Source of the DNA: Thinopyrum elongatum
Taxonomy: Eukaryota; Streptophyta; Magnoliopsida; Poales; Poaceae
Length of the DNA stretch: 64,000 bases
Assembly: GCA_011799875.1 (NCBI GenBank)
Contig: CM022299.1
Location: forward strand, 211,798,070 to 211,862,069
Reading direction: 5' to 3'
Part shown: piece by piece, positions 43,239 through 55,486 of the stretch
Numbering within the stretch: position 1 is the stretch's first letter
How the letters are laid out: every line of letters starts with the position of its first letter
Position numbers and translations under genes: made by a program
Notes under the pieces: model-generated
Databases searched by the model: none
The model's input: only the letters and a program-made list of their open reading frames with translations
Told to the model about the DNA's origin: nothing

Positions 43239-45443
43239 AGCAAACAAAGATATTTTGTCTATGAGGATGAGGTACATGAGTACAAAGAGGCAGTGACGTC
43301 CTTCTGAGGAGGTAGCACAGAACGCCTCCACGAGCTATGATTATGACTATTATCCCGACCAGCGGTGGTGATTACCATGTTAGGCCAAAAGCCTAAGCCT
43401 GGGGCAGTACGTATTCTCACTGACATTACATTCAGGTTCACACATTCATTCCAGTTGTTGGTGTTCATAGTTTTTGTTGTATATCCATGCTTAGATTTAT
43501 TTTGCTTTTCTTTTGTGTGTTTGAAAAACTTTGACAATCCAAAAATATTTCTCGCTTCTTTTCGGTTTTTCTTTCTCGCTTAGTTAGTTCGTAGTAGTAA
43601 AACAAAACCCGAAAATGTTTCCCATTTCTTCTTTTATTTTTTGTTAGGAGTTCTGCGGTGTAAATAGTTTTTCTCGCTTTTCATTTTTCTTCTTTAGTTT
43701 GCTTTCTTCAGAAAAACTAAAAACTCCAAAAATATTCCAGTGTGTTTCTCTGAATTTCTTTTCTTTTCGTTGAGTTGTATGGATAAGACTATGTTAGAAT
43801 TGTGGAATGGCTCTCTTATGCTTTGTTGTTGATCTAACGAAGAGCCAATATTACCTTGTCTTCTCCTTTGAATAAATTGTTTGCAGATTTCAACTTAGTC
43901 CATGGCACACTTGCATTATTATTATGTTCACATCATTCGGTTGTGCAGGTTAAAGGCAATAATGAAGATGATTTGATGAAGTGACTGTGGCAAGGAAAGG
44001 CTGGTATGAACTCTTATTATTTTTGTTTTTTTAATATGTTTAACTCAGTATCCATGATTTAGCATAGTATGAGTAAACATGTTTGCGATGACAATTAGAG
44101 ATTATAGTTGCTCATGACATGCTTAAGTAGCTAGGAGTTGATAATGATTTATCTTATGTGTCAACATGCATTAAAATGGTTGTGATGTAGTATGTTCACA
44201 CATGTAGTTGATTCAAAACCAATGCAACCTTCATGATATTTATGTTCAGGGTGTTTATATCCTACTCATGCTCATAGTCAATGTTAAATATTTGCAATGC
44301 ATGATTATGACCATTGTCGCTCACTAGTTGGTCACTTCTGAATCTATTTGCTAGCCTTCGCCTGTACTAAGCAGGAATACTACTTGTGCATCCAAACCCA
44401 AAGTTGTTCCAGATGAGTCCACCATACCTACCTATATACGGTATTACTTCTTTGTTCCAAGTAAATTTGTATGTGCCACCTCTAATCATTCAAATAAGCT
44501 TTTGTTTTGTGTGCCCATACCGCTCATGGAGCGACGGGGCGGTCAATATCTTCCATGCTAAGCGGGTTATTCTCGTGATGGGTGTTTATTCACTTGTCAT
44601 TGCACGAGAGAGGCTAGTAATTGGGATGCCCAGTCCTGTAATCAAAAACAAAGAAAAATGTAACAAAACAGACTCTCCTAGAAAGTTGATTGTTTGGAGG
44701 GCACCCGAGGATTCGGCTAGCCATGGCTAGTGTTTGTATGGATGTTCGAGGAGTAAACCTTTACCTTTTCACATGGGAACCGCTGATAATATGTTTAGCA
44801 TGGAAGATACTAAAATCCTTTGTCGTGACGTTGACAGGAAAAGCACGCCACTCAAAATGTATCCATCTCTATTTTAAGCTTCGAGCTTTGGCACCGCTGC
44901 AAATCTCTGCTTCCCTCTGTGAAGGGCCTATCTATTTACTTTCATGTTATTTACTTTTTTTGTTGAGTCAACACCTTCTCATTCAAAGCACCAACTCGGA
45001 GAGCGCTATTTTCATTCTTAGTTTAACATGCATTGAGTCCAGTTAATGTTGGATACGAGCATGACTGGATCTCTTCTACCCTGAATTACAATGTTTAGTC
45101 GCTGCTTGAATTCCAGAGGTGCTCTGCATTTATGTTTTGCGGTCTCACAAAGGGCTAGCAAGATACCATGTTATCATATTATATCATTTATTTTTACAAA
45201 TTGTTGGCATCTGAGATATGTTATTATTGCTCGATAGTTGATTATGCCATTGATATGAGTAAATATGAGTACTAAGTGTTATCATTCACATGGTTAGTTC
45301 ATGATCTTTGCTAAAAACTTGGTTACTATTTAAGCTTATATACGGATACAAGAACAAAAGAGTCGGTAAAAGTTTTTCTTTATCACTTTCAGTTTGTCAA
45401 CTGAATTGCTTGAGGTCAAGCAATGAGTTAAGCTTGGGGGAGT
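43239..45443 (+). other. Non-coding 3' interior of E5
   Basis: T-rich segment 43440-43780 with repeated TTTTTCTCGCTT and CCAAAAATATT words, then sequence shared with E2 on the opposite strand (for example 44530-44730 against 10464-10760). 44386-44730 is open but matches that non-coding block. Ends in the polypurine tract. Confidence 0.65.
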
Positions 45444-46844
45444 TGATACGCCTCCATCGTATCTACTTTTCTGAACACTTTTGCTCTTGTTTTGGACTCT
45501 AATTTGCACAATTTGAATGAAACTAACCCAGACTGATGTTGTTTTCAGCAGAACTACCATGATGTTGTTTTTAAGCAGAAATAAAAGTTCTAAGAATCAA
45601 ATGAAACTTTGCGGAGATTTTTTATGGAATCAATAAAAAATACTAGAATGAAGATCCACCGGAGGGGGCGACGAGTTGCTCACAAGGCAACAAGGCGCAC
45701 CTACCCCCCAGGGCACGCCCTGATGCCTTGTGGGTTCCACAGGTGGCCGTCTGACCTAATTCCAACTCTGTAAATTTTGTTTCCTCGAGAAAAAAAATAG
45801 AGAATAAGTTTCATCGCATTTTACGATACAGAGATGCACCCACCTCTTGTTCTTCATCGGGAGGGCTGTTCTGGAGTCCGTTCAGGGCTCCGGAGAGGGG
45901 GATTCATCACCATCATCATCACCAACCCTTCTTCATCAACAAGTTCATGATGCTCACTACCAGGAGTGGGTAATTCATAGGCTTGCTGGAAGGTGATAGA
46001 GTTGGAAGATATTTGTCATGTAATCGAGTCAATTGATTAGGGCTTGGTCCCTAGTATCCACTATGTTCTGAGTTTGATGTTGCTATTACTTTGCTATGCT
46101 TAATGCTTGACACTAGGGCCCAAGTGCAATGGTTTTAGATCTAAACATATTATGTTTTCATGAATATAATTATATTTTGGATCCTATCTTGCAAGTTGTA
46201 TGCACCCATTACGTGTTATGATCCGCAGACCCAAGGTGATAATAATTGGGATTCACTCAGGTGATGACCATAGTATGAGGAGTTTATGTATTCACTATGT
46301 GTCAATGCTTTATTCCGGTTCTCTATTAAAAGGAGGCCTTAATATCCCTTAGATTTCCTTATGAACCCCGCTGCCACGGGAGGGTAGGACAAACGATGTC
46401 ATGCAAGTTCTTACTATAAGCATGTATGACTATATACAGAATACATGCCTACATTACATTGATGAATTGGAGCTATTGTGTGTCGCTCTAGGTTGTGACT
46501 ATTATATGATGAATGTCATCCAACACAAATATACGTTGTTAATCCAATGCTTACACTTTCCTCATATTGATCTTTGCTACATTACTACTGTTGCTGCTGC
46601 TATTACAATCACTATAAAACTGCTACTGTTACTATTGATAATGTTACCATTGCTATCAAACTATCATATTTTTGTGCTACTAAACACTTTGTTGCAGGTA
46701 TTTAGTTCTCCAAGTGTGGTTGAACTGACAACTCAACTGCTAAGATCGTAAATATTTTTTTGCTCCCTTTATGTCAAATCAATAATTTTGGGTGAAATAC
46801 TACCCTCGAAGACTGTCGCGATCCCCTATACTTGTGGGTTATCA
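45444..46844 (+). repeat. 3' LTR of E5 (Sabrina-like)
   Basis: TGATACGCCTCC...GGGTTATCA, 1401 bp. Its inverted counterpart is at 48067-49529. The familiar run 'CCCGCTGCCACGGGAGGGTA' at 46368-46387 and the 3' edge agree with Sabrina LTRs as I know them. Confidence 0.85.
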
Positions 46845-47945
46845 GCCTCTTATAAATCTTTTGGACTGAGGATTAGAATACGTCTTTTCTTTGGAGTTGG
46901 CTTCAGAGGTGGTTCGGGAAGTGTCCAATCATCGGCATTTCTCAATAAGTTATTCAATAATTCATGATCCTATGCAACTGTTCTTTCCCTGAAAACACAA
47001 TCAGCACAACTATCTAGGTAGTCCCTAGAAGCATCTGTTAGTCCATTATAAAGATAACAAGTATTTCATTGTTCTTAAGATGATAATGAGGCAAAGCATT
47101 TAATAATTGGAGAAGCCTCCCCCAAGCTTGAGGGGGATGCTCTTCCTCAAGTTGTTTGAAATTATATATTTCCTGTAAGGTAGCTTGTTTCTTATGAGCA
47201 GGAAAATATTTTTAAGTGAAGTGATAAATCATATCCTAGGGACTACGCATACAACCAGGAGCAAGATCATTAAACCACATTTTAGCATCACCCTTTAATG
47301 AGAAAGGAAACAACTTAATAATGTAATAGTGACGAATCTTTTCCTCTTGAGAAAATAGGGTGGCAACATCATTCAATTTAGTAAGATGTGCAACAACTAT
47401 TTCAGATTCATTGCCATGAAAAGGATCGGTTTCTACCAACATAATGAGTTCAAGATCAACAGAGTGTTCGTAATCCTCATGAGTAACAAAAATAGGAGAA
47501 GTTGCAAACTTAAGATCATATTTCATCATTTTTTTTCATGGCCTTTTTTAAGTAAAGCAATTAAACCTTCTATGCCATTACGACTATCATAAGCCATAAG
47601 ATTTCTAGTAGTCTCCTCATCAAAAGTATAACCTTAAGGAATACCTTCTAATAATTTACTTCTAACAGGAGTACTAAGTGTAGCAGGTGACTCATAATTT
47701 TCTTCAATTTTAGATTCTTTACCTTTAGCAATGCGAGCATCAAGTAATTCAGCAAGTGGCATAGATTTATCAAGCAAAGTAGAAGCATCATCATGAGTAT
47801 CATCAATAGTATAAGTAATGTCTATCACTTGGGACATATCATATTGAATAGCAGGTGGTTGTGTCACATGTTGACTTAAAACAGTAGGTGAATCAAGTGT
47901 ATAGCTAGATAGGAGTGCCTTACCTCCCCTAGTCGTCGAGGGCAT
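46845..47945 (-). pseudogene. E6 gag, N-terminal half
   Basis: Begins MPSTTRGGKALLSSYTLD at 47945, typical of Sabrina-type gag, and stops at 47634 (KLLEGIP then a frameshift). It resumes as GYTFDEETTRNLMAYDSRNG and the frame 47529-47236, which contains the capsid core: HYYIIKLFPFSLKGDAKMWF. Further left are KQATLQEIYNFKQLEEE and then many stops. Lost: nucleocapsid and protease. Confidence 0.82.
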
Positions 47946-48037
47946 GATCTTGGTCTTATACTTTCATATTCTTTATAGTGAATATAAATTGCAGCAGATA
48001 TTTAACTCCCAAGTGAACTTAATAAATAGAGCTATGC

Positions 48038-48055
48038 TCCCATGCAACAGCGCCA
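48038..48055 (-). other. Primer-binding site of E6, mutated tRNA-Asp type
   Basis: The minus strand reads TGGCGCTGTTGCATGGGA, three mismatches to the perfect tRNA-Asp site seen in E2. Confidence 0.8.
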
Positions 48056-48066
48056 GAAAATAGTCT

Positions 48067-49529
48067 TGATGACCCACAAGTATAGGGGATCACAACAGTC
48101 TTAGAGGGTAGTATTTCACCCGAATTTAATTATTCGACACAAGGGGAGCCAAAGAATATTTATAAGCCTTAGTAGTTGAGTCATCAATTCAACCACACCT
48201 GAGAAGTTACTTCCTTGCAGCAATTTATGAGTAACACAATAATATGATATTATTGATAGCAGTGGTAGCAATAGTAATAGTAACAGTAGCAACAATTTTG
48301 TAGCAATTGGCACAACAATAACAATAGTAACTTGAGGAAAGGCAATATTATGAAAAGCGTAGGCATGGAGTAGCAATGGATATTTGGATGGAATTCATTA
48401 TGTAACATTCATGACCTAGAGGGATACAAAATAGCTCCAATCATATGTAGGCACATATTCCGTACATATATGTGCTTGCGGTAAGAACTTGCATGGCATC
48501 ATTTGTCCTACACTCCCATGGAAGCAGGGTCCTAATGCAAACTAAGGTTAATTAAGAAGCTCCTTTTAGTAGAGAACTGGAACAAAACACATAGTGAATA
48601 CATGAACTCCTCAAATTACAGTCAACCCTGGAGAGTATCCCAATTATTGTCACCTTGGGGTCTACAGTTCACAACAATAACATGTGCATATAACTTGCAG
48701 ATAGGATCAAGAACTCAAATATATTAATGACAAACCTCATCCATCTCCATCTACCTCTAGTATGGATGTTCGAATAACATGATTACATGACAAACCTCAT
48801 CCATCTCCATCAAGAACTCAAATATATTCATGACAAACCTCATCCATCAAGAACTCAAATAACATGATTACATGACAAACGTCATCCATCTCCATCAAGA
48901 TCAAATATATTCATGACAAACCTCATCCATCAAGAACTCAAATAACATGATTACATGACAAACCTTATCCATCTCCATCTACCTCCAGTATGCTTACGAT
49001 GAAATTACTCACTCCTAGTGGTGAGCATCACGAGGTTGTTCATGAAGAAGGGTTGTTGATGATGACGGCAACGATTTCCTTTCTCTGGAGCCTTGGTCAA
49101 ACTCTAGATCATGCCTCCCGATGAAGAACAGGAGGTCGTGGTGGCTCTGTATCATAAAATGCGATAAAACTTTCTCTCTGATATTTTCTCTCGGGCATAC
49201 GGTATATCTAGACTTGGATTTAGGGAAAACGGGGGCTCGAGGGGCGCACAAGCTCATCTGGTGCGCCTTGAGGGGCCCCCTAAGTTTGTGGCTCCCTGGT
49301 GGCCCCCTCCGGTAGTTCTTTGCGCTAGTATTTATTATATATTCTAAAACAATTCTGCGTAAAGTTTCGTCAAATTTCGAGAACTTTTTATTTCTGCACA
49401 AAAAACAACACCAAAGTAGTTATGTTGAAAACATCGTCAGTCCGGGTTAGTTTCACTCAAATCATGCGAATTAGAGTCCAAAACAAGAGCAAAAGTGTTT
49501 GGAAAAGTAGATACATTGGATATGTATCA
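48067..49529 (-). repeat. 5' LTR of E6 (Sabrina-like)
   Basis: 1463 bp, TGATGACCCACAAG...TATGTATCA. Aligns end to end with the complement of 45444-46844. The extra length is due to a tandem repeat at 48715-48990. Confidence 0.85.
48715..48990. repeat. Minisatellite in the E6 LTR, units of about 83-86 bp
   Basis: AATAACATGATTACATGACA recurs at 48773, 48859 and 48941, with CATCCATCTCCATCAAGA and CAAATATATTCATGAC between. It is absent as an array from the E5 LTR. Confidence 0.8.
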
Positions 49530-51736
49530 ATTACCCACATATTTTGCTTATGAAGTAGATCTATTTTTCATGCATTGAAAACTATGAGATTATGCATTGC
49601 TAGTCCAGCTCAGCCTATTTCAAGTTATAGGTGATACCCTAGATGTCGATAATATGTTTCCTTGATAACCTAGGAAACACTTGATGGGCATAACTCAATG
49701 CTATGGTAGTTGCTTAGCCATGCAAGTTGGGTAGAAATCTTGTAGGCGGGACTCGAGCAAACTATTCAAAGTTTTGTGAAAACCCCGTCAGGTGACACTG
49801 ATGCCTGAGGGAGAGAATAAGTGAAAATTTTCAGTAAAGATTAGACCTAAGATGTGACTGTCGGCCCAACATTTAGCGCAATCACATTACCTCTTAAGTA
49901 GGAAAGAGGCTTTATTTAGTACCTTGTTGGATACTAACAGAGCAAAGTGCCCACATTACAGGTGACGAGATTATTTGTAGCCAATCTCGGTACGAAGTCG
50001 TCGTTGATTGAGACAATTATGCTGGATTTTAATTGGCGTTGGGCACACCATTGGTACCCTCATGTGTGTGTGATGTGTTGAGAATTGAAGGCTATGACCA
50101 TGTTATAATGAGAAGTGTTGAACGTGGGGTGGATACCAATCAAGTGGACTCTCTATTAGTGTCGTCTGGGGAAAGGTATTGATCGAGGGCTTACCTCAAG
50201 TACAAAGTTAGCTTAGTATGGTGAGGTGTCATGTTATACTTGGAAGCTCCCCGGTTCTTGTGGGTAAACTGTGCAACCTCTGCAGAATGTAAACCTATTT
50301 GATTAGCTGTTGCCCTCGGTTAAGGAAAGTTGGAATGACCCCGCTAGACAAGGTCCATATTAACTTGATGTTGACAAGAATCATGATGAGATGTGAAGAT
50401 GATGATGATGATGGATAATATGGGTACTGGGTACTGAGAATTGGGATATGAGACGCTCAAGTTGATGTTCAACATAATCTATTTATGTTGATGTCTGTAA
50501 CCTGAGGCACTGTGGTTCTTCGGACCATGAGGCCTTGATGTTTTCAAAAGTAGGACATGTGCATTAAAAAACCAGATTTCCGCAAACTTCTAAACTTAGT
50601 GTATTCCTTTGTACTGAGCCTTGCATGTATATTCTGCTATTACTCTCCTTGGTTCGCATTAAGAATTATGTTTATGTGCGGTCAATAAAGAAATGCATCG
50701 TCAGATATGTGAAGACATGATTGATGTCGAACCATGTGAAGATGAATGTGATGATTGCAGCGCATGAGAAATTACAAGTCCGTGTAGGTAGGGGCTCATG
50801 AAATTGGCATGGTAGAGTGTGATGACCTAGATCAGCTTTGAGGGATTGATCACATTTTTCGTAAATATGTAGATAGGTGAACACCCTCAACAATGATGAC
50901 AAAGAGAAGTAGCAACACAGATGACTTGCCAGAGGTGCGCAAGAGTTTGCTTCTCCTGTTGCAATGCATGGGCATATGTGCCAGTCCTTACATAAGGTAC
51001 TTCAGACCTGTGAAAACGCTTGGTAAGCTGCACTAGGGGATCCTCGAGATGCCTCGGTGCGGAGACCGTGGGATTATTCGGGATCCCACAAATTATCGAC
51101 ACCATATCAGATATATGAGTAACGCCTTCCTACAATTCATCATAAAGCCACAATATGCATCGATTTGACTTGAGATTTTTTCCAAGCTGGGTTGCCTTGC
51201 TCCTATGCTTACCCCATACGTTTTCAATGAATTTGGCTAGGGGGTAAAGGGAGCACCTCTATGATTGTTACTTCCGGGTGAGCCTGATAAGTACCTCAGA
51301 CGGGTGAAGCCAAAAGCTAGTGGTGACAAGAATATAATTGGTCAGTAACAAAGGAAGTGAAAATAAAAAACTTTCTAAAGAAGGTAATAGCATAGGGTTC
51401 TAAGCCCACCCTTTGATAAGCCGAGGATATTCCCAAAGTACAGGTCTTCACACAAGTATGTCAAAATATCAGCTAGTTAGTCGTGCTTAACATAACACTT
51501 CAGGAAAAGGAACTGTTAGAGGAACTATTTTTCGCCGAAGATGTGACTTGGGTTAAAAAGCCACATGGCATAACTTTATGCAAGGCTTACATTTTGAACT
51601 TATGGTCGGATTGCCTCGTTCCCTATAAGCGTTTTCCGATATCTTGGTCCAACGTTGGGAACACTCTTTGACCTTTGACCAAGGAGGTAGAAGCTGATGG
51701 CTGGTTAACGGAGTATAAAATATGCGGGTATAAGCT
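49530..51736. other. Unclassified, probably old repeat DNA
   Basis: No coding region that I can support. Phrases such as GGGCATAACTCAATGCTATG (49687) have the feel of retrotransposon LTR sequence, but I find no ends, primer site or duplicate in the window. A short GAT run lies at 50398-50417. Confidence 0.4.
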
Positions 51737-51973
51737 TTAATACATGACAAATGTACATTGATACATAAAAGTTATCATCCAACATAAACTGTTTACAAAA
51801 CTATTCGAGTCATCTATTAGGGTGTCAAGGAGGCAATCTTCTTCAGTTAACCGAGTAGCAGACATAATGTTCTCGTAGTTCATGCTGGCCTTGATTTCTT
51901 TTCCATCAATTCCTTTGGAGCCAACCTTGGCAAGCTTTTCGGTCTTCAACATATGATAGTGTGTCTTGACCAT
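51737..51973 (-). pseudogene. Short open frame, possibly a TE-encoded fragment
   Basis: Begins MVKTHYHMLKTEKLAKVGSK and includes SATRLTEEDCLLDTLIDDSN. It has ordinary protein composition, unlike the surrounding frames, and a Cys/Met-rich hydrophobic end. It has an ATG, but no promoter or neighbouring exon is evident. I do not recognise the family. It could be a piece of a retroelement or transposase gene. Confidence 0.3.
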
Positions 51974-53634
51974 CGCTCATGCTTCTCGAGCACCATCTTG
52001 GCAGGCCGACACCTTCCATGTCTAGATCTGACGCCTAGCCGCTTTCAACCATTTGTGAAAGATTGAGAAGATAGGTCTAGAGGGGGGATGAATAGACACT
52101 TAACAAAACAAAGGTGCAGTTTTTAGTTTTCTTGACAATTAGGAAGATTTTAGCACAAGTTAAGTGGAAACCAATAGATCCTGCACATGCATATCTAGGG
52201 ATTGAGTAGTGGAAAATGAACAACATGCAAGTGCAAGAAAGTAAAGTGGGGTAGAGATAGGAAGATCAACCGCAATGAAGACACGATGATTTTTCGCGTG
52301 GTTCCGATAGGTGGTGCTATCTTACATCCACGTTGATGGAGACTTCAATCCATGAGGGTAATGGTTGCATGCATGAGTTCGTGGAGGGCTCCACCCATGA
52401 AGGGTCCGCAAATAAGCAACCTTGTCTATTCATCATGGCTTACGCCCACGAAGGACTAGCCTCACTTAGGGTAGATCTTCACAAAGTAGGCGATCTCCTT
52501 GTCCTTACTGTCTTCTTTGTTCAACTCCACATGCTTTGGAGGCTCCCGAGTAACACCTAACCAATCTAGGAGACACCACTCTCTAGAAGGTAATAGATGT
52601 TGTTGTTGAGGATGAAATCCTTGCTCTTGTGCTTCAAAATATAGTCTCATCAACACTCAGTCACTCTCTCACAGATTTGGCATGGTGGTGGGAGAAGGAT
52701 TGGAGTGGAAAGCAACTTGAGGGAGCTAGAAATCAAGGATCAAATGGTTGAAGTGGAATGCCTTGATCTCAACACAAGTGTACACCTTTCTGGACAAAGC
52801 CTCGTGGTTCTGGTAGGGAATGGGTGTCACCTTTCTGGACAAAACGACATTCGTTTCCTCCCCTTGCCTTGATTTTTTTTCTAGATACAACATAGAGCAA
52901 CAGGAGTGTTATGTTAAATTTTGGAATTATTCGGGGTTTGTTTGGACATTTTTATGCATTAACAGAGTTTTCTAGGCATTTTATGTGCATAATTCAAATT
53001 TGAACTACAGACATATGCTCCAGTGTAGCAAATTGGGTTGAAAAATCATATGTGTGTCATTGCGTGCATGCTTAGGTCCCATGCAAGAAATGGGAATGAA
53101 CTTCAAACACCTCAGTATCGTGCCTTGGCCGCAAACATTGAGATACTTGGTTTTAAAATTCTAGTAAATCCAATAGTCGTCTAAAATTCATGAAACTTGG
53201 CATGCTATCATGGAATGGCACCAACATGTTGTGGTATTTTTTGTGTCCAATTTGAGAGAAGGCGCACAAATCAACAACCAACAAAGGAATTTTGAAACAA
53301 ATAGCTGCCACCTTATCATCTCAAACGTTTGTACAATTTAAATCATGGCTATTATGCTAACCATTCACGTGACGCCACGCGTCACACTAATGGCTAGGAG
53401 GTGTCGTGCGGACAACTGCTTGAGTAGACGGGAGACGTGCGAGCGCAGTCCGCTGCGCAGGCTGGCCGGGAGGCGTGCAAGCTGTCATCCAATGTGTAGG
53501 CTCATCGGGAAGCGTGCGAGATGTACGTTGTGCAGGCTCAATGGTCAGAAGAAACTGAACAAAATAGTACCTAATACTACTACTATGGAGGGGCTTTGTA
53601 CTACTTCCAGCAGCCTCTCCTCTATCGAGCGCGC
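51974..53634. other. Unclassified repeat DNA with a short GC-rich tandem motif
   Basis: 52040-52810 has the style of a retrotransposon LTR or interior (GGTCTAGAGGGGGGATGAATAG), without visible ends. 52810-53340 is AT-rich, with nothing recognised. 53450-53560 contains three imperfect copies of a GCAGGCT...GGGA(G/A)GCGTGC motif at 30-45 base intervals. No gene. Confidence 0.4.
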
Positions 53635-54447
53635 TCAGTAAGAGGCAAAGGAGGACGAGCCTACCGACGAGCTAGACAACTGGAATCTGGTGCCTCCCGC
53701 TGCTGCACCTTTAGCGACGCTCACCTCGAACGCCCTCTGCAACTCCAAACGACCCCTCTCAAAGCGGCGGGACTTGTAGATCTCCTCATTCCACGCCTCT
53801 GCGTCGGCGTGTGCTGCGGCCACAGCAGCGGTATAAAACTCTTTGCGTGCTCGACCAAGCGCTCCTTCTCCTCCCGCAGGAACTCGATGTAGCACGCAAG
53901 GTCGCTGACGCACATGTGGGGCTCCATCTCCACCTCCCGCCTTCAGGCGGCAGTGGCGGAGCGTGTGATGACCCCGACAGTCGACGTGGGCTGGCGACCA
54001 CGGCGACCGATGATGGGGTGGCGGCCACGACGGCACCTCCCGCCTTCGGCCCGCGGTGGCCAACAGTCGGGTGGCGCCCATGATGGTCACCTCCTGCCTT
54101 CGGGCCGCGGTGGCGGAGCAGACAATGGCCCTGGCTTTCCACGGTGGTGTGGCGGCCATGGCGGCAGACAGTGGGATGGCGGCAACGGCGGCAGACGGTG
54201 GGGTGGAGGCAAAGGTGACAGACGGTGGGGTGGCGGCAACGGCGGTAGACGGTGGGATGGCGGCAACGGCGGCCGGCAACATCTGCCGATGGGCAGCGGC
54301 AGTGGAGCGTGTGGTGGGTGTTGCGCGCACACCCAATAGGGACGCCACGCGCACTACACTACGCCGCCGCCGTGGTGTACCCTCCCAGCTTGAGCTGTCC
54401 TCTCAAGATGACGGAGTGGCTGGGCAAAGACGACGGACCGGTGCCAT
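53635..54447 (-). pseudogene. Minus-strand gene remnant with 27-bp coding repeat
   Basis: A TATA box (TATATAAACCC, minus strand, about 54523-54535) is followed by a CT-rich leader and ATG at 54447 (CCCAATGGCACC). That frame, MAPVRRLCPATPSS, ends at once. An Ala/Pro-rich frame then runs from about 54354 to a stop at 53635, ending RFERGRLELQRAFEV ... SVGSSSFASY. A piece in another frame (SDLACYIEFLREEKERLVEH) fits just upstream of EFYTAAVAAAHADAEAWNEE, so the original protein had a helical, charged C-terminal domain and is now frameshifted. The start resembles MAPIRR of the E4 antisense gene and the layout is the same. This may be a further retroelement-borne accessory gene; family unknown. Confidence 0.4.
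54164..54271 (-). repeat. Four 27-bp tandem repeats
   Basis: Units at 54164, 54191, 54218 and 54245, plus-strand consensus G(C/T)AGACGGTGGG(A/G)TGG then CGGCAACGGCG. Being a multiple of three, they encode a 9-residue Pro/Ala-rich repeat (PPSAAVAAI-like) on the minus strand. Confidence 0.85.
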
Positions 54448-54522
54448 TGGGATTGTGGGAGAAGCAGACGAGATAAGCTACAGGTAGGGAGGGGAAATGG
54501 GACGCAGGACTCGCTGGCCGTG

Positions 54523-54535
54523 AGGGTTTATATAG
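54523..54535 (-). promoter_or_regulatory. TATA box of the 53.6-54.4 kb gene remnant
   Basis: The minus strand reads CTATATAAACCC, about 80 bases before ATG at 54447. Confidence 0.55.
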
Positions 54536-54580
54536 CAGGCCGGTAAGCATTGGCATTTTGGGGGATTTCGCCGAGTCGGG

Positions 54581-55486
54581 TGTCATGGTTCAACATGGCC
54601 ACCCATGGGGCCATCGGCCCCTTGTGGTTTGGCAAGGGGGAAGGGCGTGTTGCACAAAGAGCGGAGAAAGTAGAGCAGCATGGCAGCGATGACACATGTA
54701 GTTTTTACCCAGGTTCGGGCCGCCGCGAGGCGTAAAACCCTACTCCTGCTTTGGTGGATTGATGAAAGGACCGTGGAGGAGACGCGGCGCTCAAGCCCGG
54801 CAAGGTCTCCTTGGGACAAGAGCAGCTACGTGCGTATCAGTGTACAAGGGTCCGAATCCTTTCTAAGGTTGCCACGGCCCTCTTTTATAGGTCAAGGGGT
54901 TACCACAATGGCAAAACAGTCATTATCCAGTGATTAGATAGCCACAGTGCTATCATACCTAACTCTGCAGGTAGGACAGGGTGCATTAAATGCACCACTT
55001 AGTGTCACATCGCGGGGACAGCCCGGCAAGCCTTGCTGTGCTATTCATCCACCTTCTCGCATGGCTGCGTGACACGCCTCTGGACGGGTGTCATTTGGGG
55101 GGGATCTTCCTCAGAAATGGATGCCACGTGCAAAAGAACAACCACTTAATCACTTGGGGGCTCGACACCACACTGGGAGGTGACTTGCGTCGCTGTGAGG
55201 TGGAGCGGTGGCGTCCTGGCAGGGTGAGCCGCCCTCGGCGTCCCCGGCAAGCTATCTTGAGACTTGTCTTCAGGGTGACCTCGACCTTGCCAGGCTCGCC
55301 TCCCCGGCAAGGGAGGTTTTTCCTTAGTGATATCTTGCTCCCTTGTCTTGTCTTGGTCCTCTTGATCCGCCCTTTGATTCCTCAAAGAGATATATCTTCC
55401 GATTGGCCTTGTCTTGGATGTTGTAACCTTGCCATTGAGACTGTGTATAGTTCGGGCAACATACACCAGGGTTTGTTGCACCAACA
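54581..55486 (-). repeat. 3' LTR of E7
   Basis: 906 bp, TGTCATGG...CACCAACA on the plus strand. TATA box CTATAAAAGA (minus) near 54881-54890. Shares GTAAAACCCTACTCCTGCTT (plus strand, 54733-54752) with the E3 LTR and, in diverged context, with the E4/E8 LTRs. Confidence 0.82.

Larger units (their letters stand above)
40084..46844 (+). mobile_element. E5: Sabrina-like (Athila lineage) retrotransposon, 5' part lost
   Basis: Begins inside gag (RFDEGDIPYNKSPSQCFDEF), continues through a gag-protease frame, an Athila-ORF-like remnant and a long non-coding part to the polypurine tract (AGCTTGGGGGAG, 45431-45442) and a 1401-bp LTR. There is no RT, RNase H or integrase, as in other members of this non-autonomous group. 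The 5' LTR and gag start were lost at the junction with the CACTA-like segment. Confidence 0.85.
46845..49529 (-). mobile_element. E6: Sabrina-like element fragment, 5' LTR and gag start
   Basis: Opposite orientation to E5. Reading leftward: LTR 49529-48067, tRNA-Asp primer site (48055-48038), gag from ATG at 47945. The element is cut at 46845 by the end of the E5 LTR, so E5 apparently inserted into or recombined with it. Confidence 0.82.

Noticed and set aside
44386..45046. Frames of 114 and 118 codons near the E5 3' end
   Set aside because: Correspond to conserved non-coding interior shared with E2, where the frame differs.
48715..48990. CRISPR-like spaced repeats
   Set aside because: Repeat and 'spacer' parts both recur, the array is inside an LTR, and the genome is a plant.
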